A DNA stretch of 64,000 nt from Blastocystis hominis (Eukaryota > Sar > Bigyra > Opalinata > Blastocystidae). Made by a program: the position numbers and the translations under genes. Where the stretch lies: contig NW_013171816.1 of the NCBI RefSeq assembly GCF_000151665.1, positions 667,176-731,175 on the forward strand, written 5' to 3'. This document shows positions 56,397 through 64,000 of this stretch, in pieces; position 1 is the stretch's first letter; the number at the start of each line of letters is the position of its first letter. The notes under the pieces were generated by a model. It had not been told where the DNA came from. It worked only from the letters and a program-made list of their open reading frames with translations, and did not search any database.

Positions 56397-58335
56397 TTAC
56401 CAAGTCTCGGTCTCTGCCACTAACTGCATCTCCGCGATCTTCCACTGCATGATATTCAGCTCGTCATTATGTTCCTGCTGCAGAGCCATATAGTAGTACA
56501 TTTTCTTGATCTCGTTGGGATTTCCCTGCACCACCGCGCCGGTTTTATCATACACGCAGTCGACCATCTGCACCGTCACCAGATAAAGGAACGTCGGGCA
56601 CTGGCGATCGACGATCTTCGCGCTCTACCACTCATCCCTTCCCCGTTTCCTCACCTCCAACTCCACATCGCGGACCTCCATGATCGTCTTGTCCATCTCC
56701 AATCCCTCCGCTTGCTGCATTTGGATCACAGAATTGACCTGCGCGAAGGCGTGGTCGTTCATCACCAACCGCAGCGTCGCTGTGTCCTGATTGACCCACG
56801 CTTTCATCATCGACGGCACGATCGATCGCTTCATTTCATCGCGCAGAGCTTCTTCGAAGAAGCTCGGATCGGTTCGCTGCACTTCGCGAACCGTCTTCGC
56901 CATGTCGCTCTCAGCGAACAACTCGTCATACACCGCGGTCATCTTGTAGATGAACGGGTGCTGCGATGTGTTCCACTTCTCACGCATGTCTTCGGCGGCA
57001 TACGTGATCGTTTCGCCGAACTTGGAGTCCTTCACCTTGTTCGACATCTCCAGAAGCGACTCAATCAGCGGCGCGTCTTTCAGCAGATCGGCGATTTGCG
57101 CCCACAAATTCTCGGAATTGTCCACATTCATCAGCTCGGTCTTGAGCGGCTTTCCTTCCTTCTCCGCTTCTTCTTTCATCTTTTGAGCTTCATTGCGAGC
57201 ATCCAGAATCTCTTGGCGTTGACGGTCCACTTCCTCCTGATCGAAGATGACGCGGTTCTTCTTCTGCGAGTCGTTCACGATATCGTTCCACCCGTCTCGG
57301 AAGAAATGCTTCACTTTGTCCAGCGTCAGCTCGTGCAGCTTCACCTTCATGCGTTCCTTCGACTTGGAAAGCGTTTCCGACAGCCGCATTTTCTTCTTCT
57401 CGTAGTTCTCCGCTTTGATCTGCTTCCGCTTAGCCTCACGGCGAATCTCGTCCGCCTCTTCTTCGCTCATTTCGGGAGTGATACCCAGCGCCTCGTCGCT
57501 CATCGGATCCAGTTCCTCCTCTTCTTCATCGTCTCCAGCGGCTGCTGCCTCCGCCTCCAACGATTCCACCGACTCAAATCCCGAAGTGGAAGCAGAAGCA
57601 GAAGCAGAAGTGGAAGTAGAAGTAGACTCACCCGACTCCGTTGTAGTTGTAGTCGTGGTCGTGGTCGTAGACTCGGTTGAACTAGGAGACTCGGTAGAAG
57701 TGGTCGTGGTTGTGGCTGCTGCTGTGGCCGTTTCGGGCTTCACAGCCTTCGCGGCGCGCTTTCGGGGAGTTTTCTTGGCCTTCGCCTTTGTCTGCTTGGA
57801 CGGTTTGATGTTTAATTGCGATTTCAGCTAGATGGAAAGAGAGACAGAGTCATTACCTCCGTGCTGAATTCGCCCCAGAAAGAGGAAAGGGCTTCCTTCT
57901 GCTTGCTCATCTGCTTTTTCGCTTCTTCGGTAAAATCGTTCATGCTCTCCTTCAGCTTCTGAGACGAACTGTCCATCGCCTCCTTCACTTTGTCCTTTCC
58001 ACTCTTTGTGTTTTCTTCCTTTGCACCCGAATCAACTTTGGGTTCTTCTGTGTTCGTTTCCGTCTTTTCGGCATTCTCAGCCTCGTTCTTTACAGCTTCT
58101 TCGCCTAGATAAGCACCAACAAGTATCATTCATACCTTCTTTCGCAACTGCATTTTCTGCCTTCTGTTTTGCCAAATCTTGCAAAGCTTTCGCATATTCT
58201 TCTTTGAAGGTATTCGCAAAGTCAGAGAATCTCCCAAAGTAGCGCGCCTACACTTAAAAGAGAAAATGAGTACGAACTTGTACATACATATTGTTCACTC
58301 CCATGTTCATGACGGGATAAGGCGCTTCCAATCAT
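56397..58335 (-). CDS. TIM44: mitochondrial import motor subunit TIM44
   Basis: Peripheral inner-membrane protein that tethers Hsp70 to the TIM23 channel. Introns of 29-40 nt are removed. The N-terminal region has YFGRFSDFANTFKEEYAKAL and a Lys/Glu-rich helix. A low-complexity Thr/Ser/Glu insert (poly-T around 57640-57700) follows. The Tim44 domain carries ESLLEMSNKVKDSKFGETIT, HPFIYKMTAVYDELFAESDM, RTDPSFFEEALRDEM, SIVPSMMKAWVNQD, CPTFLYLVTVQMVDCVYDK and a final WKIAEMQLVAETETW. The signature is a good match across the domain. The first exon (MIGSALSRHEHGSEQYARYF) is not a strong presequence; a nearby ATG upstream (MQHLVRTSLLVRG) would be better, but I could not splice it in frame. Confidence 0.85.
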
Positions 58336-58753
58336 TCAAAATAAAAATCCCCTACCCCTTACTAATAAGGACGTTCTGACAAGATGCTGCATAGCAGGAA
58401 TTCTTCTTGTAGTAAAGCCTAAAGCCCTCGATAGCATCGCTCTACCTCAGTCGAAAGTTATTGTTTTTAAGAAAAAAGAGAAACGGTCAGTTACCACGTT
58501 TCGATTATTCTTGGTTTACAGGAATGAGGGTTTCATATTCGTTATATCATAGTGCAATAGGATTGTTCCAAAGAGTTTTCACTCCCTTCAGAAATAATGT
58601 GTTGCTTTCCGTATTTGTTTGCAGGTTCGTGTGTGTTGTATACCCATGCAACAATGAAGTTAGGGCATTTTGATCCAACGTTCCCTTGAATTGTGGGATC
58701 CCACGATTTTCCACATTTGAATTGAGTGGTTTTGATTCAATTGAAAAACAACT
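58336..58753. other. divergent intergenic region TIM44/PDCD2
   Basis: About 420 bp. It contains the possible alternative TIM44 first exon near 58370-58395 and a TGTTTGCAGG-like string near 58615. No other feature is supported. Confidence 0.5.
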
Positions 58754-59998
58754 ATGAACGATAACAAGCAACAATCTACGGCTGTTGAACTCGGATTTTT
58801 GGTATCTCCGGAAGACAACTGGCATGTTTGGGATTCTGCCAAATTCGGAGGAAAGCCTTATTGGCTCGTTCCAGAGCACATCCCCGGATGTGACGATCTG
58901 AAGTGTCAATTCTGCGGAAAGACGATGTGCTTTATGATGCAACTGTATAATCCTTGCGATGATAACGAGAATGCATACCATCGCAGTATATACATTTTTG
59001 TATGTAGAAATCAGAAATGTTTGGAGAAGGGAAGGTATCCTACCTAATGGTCTGCTATTTTATATAGTGTCTGTGCGTGGAGATGTCAGCTTCCACAGAA
59101 AAACCCATATTATCCCGAGGATGTCGATTCTGTTGTCGATGACAAGTATTTTGACGCCTCTTGTAGCTATAGTCCTCTCCATTACGGAAATCACCTGTGC
59201 TCTGTATGTGGTATCAAGGCAACGAGCAAATGTGCCAAATGTAACACCTACTACTGCAGCAGAGATCATCAGGTGGCAGCCTGGAAGAACGGACATAAAG
59301 AATCGTGCGGGAAAGACACGAGTGGTTCTCAAGGAGACAAAGACTCTGTGTGTCCTGGGGTTCAGTTTCCTCATTGGGAAGTCGAAATTTTCCCGGAGCC
59401 CGAGCCAACCAAGGAAGAAGTCCTCTCCGAACAAAAGGAAAAGGAGCGTTTGCAGGCCTTTTCCTCTCAAAAAGGCGAACTCCGTAGCTCTCTGCTCTCT
59501 ACTTCATGATAGAGATCTCGGACCAAGACATTCGCGATGCGTTAGGCGGCCGAATGGCGGACGATCCCGTCCATCTCCATTTCAACAAAGTCATTGAGCG
59601 AGCGAGTACGCAAGTCCTTCGACTGAGTCGATGGAACGACGACAAGATTTTATGGGCGAACGGAGGCACGATGCTTCCGCTCGATCGCGTTCCGTGCTGT
59701 CCGCTTTGCAAGCAGCCGCGGAAATTCGAGTTCCAAATCATGCCGCAATTGATTTATCTGTTGGGTTCGGACGGGAAGAACAAGGAGGAATATCCGGAGA
59801 TCGACTTTGGATCGCTTGTCGTGTTTACGTGCTGCTCGTCGTGTGCTTATATCCTTTGAATGATGAGAATGCTTGGTTTGCTTCATGGAACTAGCGAAAG
59901 AAGCGACGTATGCGAAGGAATTCGTGTATTTCCACTCCCATTACTCGCAGAAAGATATCGAGGAAGTGAAGGAACAGCTGAAGATGCTGGCTTCGTAA
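58754..59998 (+). CDS. PDCD2: PDCD2/Tsr4-family protein with MYND finger
   Basis: PDCD2 is a chaperone for ribosomal protein uS5 during 40S assembly. Introns of about 33, 29 and 52 nt are removed. It opens VELGFLVSPEDNWHVWDSAK and FGGKPYWLVPEHIPGCDDLK, followed by paired Cys motifs (CQFCGKTM, CRNQKC). The MYND finger is CSVCGIKATSKCAKC then YYCSRDHQVAAWKNGHKESC. The C-terminal PDCD2_C domain has WANGGTMLPLDRVPCCPLCK, RKFEFQIMPQLIYLL and FGSLVVFTC. It ends LKMLAS-TAA, followed by a variant GGTTTGTT element near 60021. Full-length order matches human PDCD2. Confidence 0.92.
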
Positions 59999-59999
59999 T

Positions 60000-60241
60000 C
60001 TTCATGATGGTTTCTGGTTTGTTGTTTTTATTTATCGATTGTTTGTGTAAACAAAGGATGGATATGTAAGAGTAATTGTTATTCCATTTTCAATTTAAGA
60101 GCATATTTTAAATGAAACGTAAATTGGAGAACGTACATAAAAAACACACAAAAGAACAAAATGCGAGGCAAGAATCGAATAACCGTTTACAAAAGTACGA
60201 AAATAATAAGTTGAATACTTGATAATACTAATAACAGTTTC

Positions 60242-60282
<41 letters not shown>

Positions 60283-60549
60283 CGAGAATAAAAATAGTAA
60301 TGATAATGATAATAATGATAATAATCAAACCAAAGAGAAATAGTAATCAATGACGATCATAATGACAATGACAATAACAATAATAATAACAATGACAATA
60401 ACAATAACAATAACATTAAATTCATAAAGATAATAATATAAATAAATATCCATAAATCAGCAATAAGATCAAAAGCATAACATAATTCCATAATATGCAA
60501 GACATAAACCAACATACATAAAACCAAATTGTCTGGATCGCCCTTTCTT
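60000..60549. other. AT-rich low-complexity region
   Basis: No gene seen. The stretch holds (AAT)n and (AAC/AAT)n microsatellites, notably about a dozen AAT units at 60240-60280 and AATAAC/AATGAC runs at 60360-60420, with no TGTTTGTT. Confidence 0.8.
60240..60280. repeat. (AAT)n microsatellite
   Basis: About a dozen uninterrupted AAT/TAA units flanked by degenerate AATGAT/AACAAT runs. Confidence 0.95.
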
Positions 60550-62018
60550 TTAGTTCATAGAACTTGTAACCTCAATCTGTGATTCATCCCCTTCGTTTTT
60601 TTTCTTTTCAGATTCATCGCTAAGCTTATTAATAATACGGAGAATCTCAGATCGTAATTTGTTCACAGATCCCACTGAAAAGTGGAAAAACGAAAAGAGC
60701 TTATTCGTTTTCGTAAGATTGAAAGTAATCGGACCAGCTAAATCGAACGATCCATAATGAGAAATCAATTTCTTTGCGTATAGCAGCATATACAAACCGC
60801 TATCCTCTGACTCTGTATTCTGGAGTATCTCAGGAATCACCAAAGGCAACGCCTCGAAGCCAATCATCGAAGAAAACTCCAGATCGTATTTGTTCATCAA
60901 TTCCGAAATAAAGCACCGTATTTTTGCGGTAACCGGAGTGAGCAATCGATGAACCGAATCGATCCATATGATAGATGGCTATGCTTGAAAAGCTAGAGAT
61001 ATCCTACGAAAAAGAAGTCAACATCAAGCAAGGGACTCTTCGGAATTTTCCTTGGACGCGTATACAGTGGTCTTAATTTCGATAATCCCAAGTTCCTTCG
61101 TCGACTTTCGATAGGACTCTCATCTCTGCGAAGCTTACGCTTCACAGGCTGACGGAAGAGAGGCATGATGTGTTGGCATTTAAAATAGTCAATTCCAAAA
61201 TAACATTTGCGATCCTGAATGTATCTTACGAGGTGTTTGAAGTGGCAAATAACGAGTAAAAAACGATGATTGCTAGTGATTATAAAGAGTTCAATACAAA
61301 GCTATACTTTGAAGTGATTGGGAACAAGAGATGCTCCTTCTGAAAGATTGCTTCTTTTATAGGATTATGAAGCAGAGATGTGTTCGTTTTCTCGTCTCTT
61401 TTCTGCGGATCACAAGATTACCACTTTGATACCGCGTAGCCGCGACAGAATTGAAGGTAAAACGATGTATTGAAAGCGTAGAAACGATTGATCACACTTT
61501 GCACAATGACTTGACGAAACTTCTCGTTCTTGTTCAGCTCGCTCACTGGAGTGCTCAGATAAGAAGAGACATCAGAGGGTTCGACCCCAAGCGACTTCAG
61601 CTGACTGTCAATATAAGAAGAAATATAATATAGTAAGTAGAAGTTAATAATAGTATCGTTTATCATTTCTCCTTTTTCAACGAGAGACTATGTCAAAGAG
61701 TATCCCTACACCAACCCGATCGTTTGACGTGACATCAATGCTTGATTCGAAATAGGGAGATTTGTACGTAAATAGCAACTTGTTTGACTGTTCCCTTAGT
61801 TTAGTTTCTTCATTCATCCTCTTCAAATCTTGTACTCTAAAGTGTCACACATAATACATATTCATATACGTAAAATAGCGATTTTCCGATTGGTTTTTTT
61901 CCAAGTCCGTACTACCGTTACCATTACCACCAACATACTCATTCGTGTCTTCAGGGATTAAGCTCTTCTCGACTGCGATGGGATCGGATTCTATGGTATT
62001 AGGAAGAAATAACGTCAT
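60550..62018 (-). CDS. Ulp1/SENP-like (C48) protein with catalytic Cys replaced by Ser
   Basis: The Ulp1/SENP fold removes SUMO or related modifiers. Four introns (29-38 nt) are removed. Family marks in order: GEMINDTIINFYLLYYISS ('WLND-I-FYL'), HLLFPITSNNHRFLLVI carrying the catalytic His, IIWIDSVHR with the Asp, and ILQNTESEDSGLYMLLYAKK matching 'Q-----DCGV---YA'. In this last block the nucleophile position is Ser (codon AGC), not Cys. A basic insert (PVKRKLRRDESPIESRRR) separates the His and Asp regions, as in SENP6/7 and Ulp2. I infer a pseudoprotease that may still bind a modifier. The start at 62018 is tentative. Confidence 0.62.
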
Positions 62019-62472
62019 TACGTTGAATGCCACTACTATTCATAGTAAAGTACACTGGTATGCAGAAAAGAGAGCCAAAATGTTAGTAAAAAAATACTAA
62101 ATGCATAAATGGTAATCGAATAAGTCCCCATTTTTGTCAACACACATTCTATTTTACTTAAAATTGAAAAGCAGCACGAAAGAAGGAATTATTTCTATGT
62201 CTAGAATCATTTCCTGACTGTTCCGACAAACTGATCAAATGCCCATGATTCCCTTTTTATGCAGGCTTCCATACTGTTTTACATCAGGAAAAACAAAACG
62301 GAATTACGTTCAAAAATGTGATGATTCTGACTTCCCTTTCTTTCTCCCGAATTTGCTCGTTTTCCTCTGCTACAAGGATGGTTCTACTCACTGACCTGCT
62401 TCGATTGGAAAGAAACACAATTTTCGATTCAGCTGAAGTGGAAACCAAGGGTCATATTTTGGAATTCTTTTT
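62019..62472. other. AT-rich divergent intergenic region
   Basis: About 450 bp between the Ulp1-like and MDH genes. Short poly-T/A runs only; no supported exon or repeat. Confidence 0.5.
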
Positions 62473-63676
62473 ATGAAGTGTCTTCGTGTGGTCGTTTCTG
62501 GAGCAGCAGGATTGATTGGATATAGTTTGAGTGGCTTGCTCGTAAGTTCTTTTACGAAAGTTTACCATTAGGGAGATGGTACCGTTTTTGGAACGGATCG
62601 GGTATATTCTTGATTGCCCATGTTTTACTCTAGCTTGTCGAATTGGTTTTGCACGATATCCCTCGTTGCGAACAAAAGCTGGTAGCTCTGAAAGCGGAGT
62701 TGGAGGACTGTGCTTTCCCTTATGTATCAAGTAGGAGAGCTTTTCGAATTTATCTAACATCCAGGTATCGAGTTCTTTACGGATCCTCTCAATGCCTTCC
62801 GTGACGCAGATATTGTGTTTTTCCTTGCAAGTCTGCCTCTGACTGGACCCGACCGAGCCAGTCTCCTTGAGAAGAACATCAATATCTACATCGAATTCGG
62901 AAAAGCTCTGGAACAAGTCGCTTCCCGCACGTGCAAGTCGATCGTGGTCGCCAATCCTGCCAACACGCTCGCCTACGTCCTCATGCAGACCGCTCCTTCT
63001 ATCCCTCGTTCGAACTTCGCCGCTTTGAACCGCACCGACCACAATCGCACGCGTTCTCTCACGCTCGACGCGTGCCGCAAGGCCTGTACGTCTCCACTCC
63101 CTTCGTGTTCTTCTCTAGACGATGCCTCTCTGCAGCTCTCCGACCTCTCCGACACCTTCGTCTGGGGAAACCATGGAAACACCATGTTCGCCGACTTGAC
63201 CCACGCGAAAATCCGTGGGATCCCACTGATGGAGGCCATTCCGGACCGCGAATTGTGGGAGAAGACGCTGCCCGAGCAGGTGGAACGACGTGGCTGGGTT
63301 TTGATGGAGCTGCGAGGCGGAGTGTCGAGTGTTCTGTCGGTGGCGAGAGCGAGCGTGGATGTGGCTCGTGACTGGTGTTTGGGAACGAATGTAGGGGGAA
63401 ACGTGGAAATTGGAGGTAGGGGAAACGAATCACGATGGCGGTGTGCAGCGATGGGAACTGCTACGGCGTGGAGGAGGGACTGATCTTTGGAATGCCGGTC
63501 GTGTGTGAGAATGGAGAGTGGAAATGCGTGGAGGGACTGAAGATCGCGGAGAACGTCCGAAAACACATCGAGATTACGACTCGTGGGAGAAAGGTGTGGA
63601 ATTGATTGTAGAGGATCTGAAGAAGGAGGTGGAGATTGCGGATGCGGCGATTGAACGTGCGAAGAATAATAACTAA
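62473..63676 (+). CDS. MDH1: malate dehydrogenase, cytosolic (MDH1) type
   Basis: Interconverts malate and oxaloacetate with NAD(H). Seven introns of 29-34 nt are removed. The Rossmann start is RVVVSGAAGLIGYSLSGLL, then GDGTVFGTDR, DIPRCEQKLVALKAELEDC, the NAD-side SIVVANPANTLAYVLMQTAP, the LTR-like TRLDHNR site as ALNRTDHNRTRSL, and the catalytic FVWGNHGNTMFADLTHAKI with His. The end is ITMAVCSDGNCYGVEEGLIF and KKEVEIADAAIERAKNNN. The motif 'WGNHS' class identifies the cytosolic/chloroplast NADP-type branch rather than the mitochondrial one. TAA at 63674-63676 is encoded, with TGTTTGTT 3 nt later. Confidence 0.93.
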
Positions 63677-63679
63677 ACG

Positions 63680-63687
63680 TGTTTGTT
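63680..63687 (+). promoter_or_regulatory. poly(A) octamer for MDH
   Basis: TGTTTGTT 3 nt after the encoded TAA and 14 nt before the next predicted ATG on the same strand. Confidence 0.7.
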
Positions 63688-63701
63688 AGAATCTGCTTTC
63701 C

Positions 63702-64000
63702 ATGTACCCTAACGCGGGGAATGAGATTCACAACGCCACGACCGTGGAGAACAGGGAGCTGAAGCGGCAAGAACAGCCCCTGGCACGAGACATTGCGAAA
63801 TTGCCAAAGTAGAAGCGAGCCAACTTCACTATTTAGACTAAGCGCATTCACACCTACGGATCATCAGCAAGATGTTCCGTCTGAGATTTCTGAAAAGATC
63901 AAGTTTGAAGAGGGAACTCTGGTCGCTGTCCTATTGATTCCTCATTTCTAGCCAATTGAGACATGCAGCAAACCGTCGACTGATGAGCTTGTTCTTAATG
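63702..64000 (+). CDS. unrecognised gene, 5' part only
   Basis: Not recognised. Three exons stay in frame when introns 63809-63836 (28 nt) and about 63931-63960 (30 nt) are removed. They read MYPNAGNEIHNATTVENREL, KRQEQPLARDIAKLPK, then FTPTDHQQDVPSEISEKIKF and PIETCSKPSTDELVLN, running off the window. The composition is hydrophilic with no signal peptide or membrane span. Correct intron length and phase at both joints, and a start just after the MDH octamer, support a real gene. Confidence 0.5.

Noticed and set aside
61570-61600. B-box-like GGTTCGACCCC suggesting a tRNA
   Set aside because: No acceptor stem, D-arm or anticodon arm can be folded around it, and it lies in a coding exon of the Ulp1-like gene.
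63870-63960. Frame with a mitochondrial-like leader (MFRLRFLKRSSLKREL) at the right edge
   Set aside because: A different frame joins three exons with two correctly sized introns from ATG 63702, which is the more economical reading.

Overview
The window is nuclear DNA of a unicellular eukaryote, most likely the gut stramenopile Blastocystis. Genes lie on both strands and are packed very tightly. Introns are almost all 25-40 nt GT-AG, and I traced more than a hundred while reading exons. Gene ends are followed by the octamer TGTTTGTT. Several reading frames reach that octamer with no encoded stop but with a T in codon position 1 exactly 4 nt before it, so that cleavage and poly(A) addition would make TAA. 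Stop codons made by polyadenylation, with this downstream octamer, are an established peculiarity of Blastocystis. The species call is inference from these features, not from a database match.

Layout. 0-14 kb: PUS1, EF-1alpha, a secreted GH35 beta-galactosidase, TFIIH p62, an SCP-type phosphatase, a CLK-like kinase, a BspA-like LRR protein, an HDEL protein disulfide isomerase and a calmodulin-like protein. 14-31.7 kb: a small membrane protein, SFT2, an FHIP-family protein, enolase with a mitochondrial-type presequence, a membrane-anchored GH13-like protein lacking its catalytic acids, TXNDC12, a SPEC3/Stum protein, ICMT, a Frag1/DRAM/Sfk1 protein, mitoribosomal mS29, actin, and a secreted protein with about 63 Gly-X-Y triplets. 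31.7-34.3 kb: a gene-poor AT-rich stretch with one weak membrane-protein gene. 34.3-44 kb: a Gln-rich coiled-coil protein, a small heat-shock protein, an SLC35F6-like transporter, a bacterial-type Fe-S L-serine dehydratase and mitochondrial release factor 1. 44-54.2 kb: a roughly 8.8-kb bridge-like lipid-transfer gene (Hobbit/SABRE/BLTP2 type) with a C1-like zinc finger, and a TKL-type kinase. 54.6-64 kb: an F-box-like/LRR protein, TIM44, PDCD2, a Ulp1/SENP-like protein whose catalytic Cys is Ser, a cytosolic-type malate dehydrogenase and the start of an unrecognised gene.

The genes are mostly housekeeping and do not form one pathway. Themes are mitochondrial biogenesis (mS29, RF1, TIM44, presequence-bearing enolase), the secretory pathway (PDI, TXNDC12, SFT2, ICMT, Frag1, lipid transfer) and surface proteins (GH35, GH13-like, collagen-like). 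EF-1alpha, beta-galactosidase, enolase and actin are intronless; nearly all other genes carry introns. I see no tRNA or rRNA gene, no transposon, no viral remnant and no CRISPR array.
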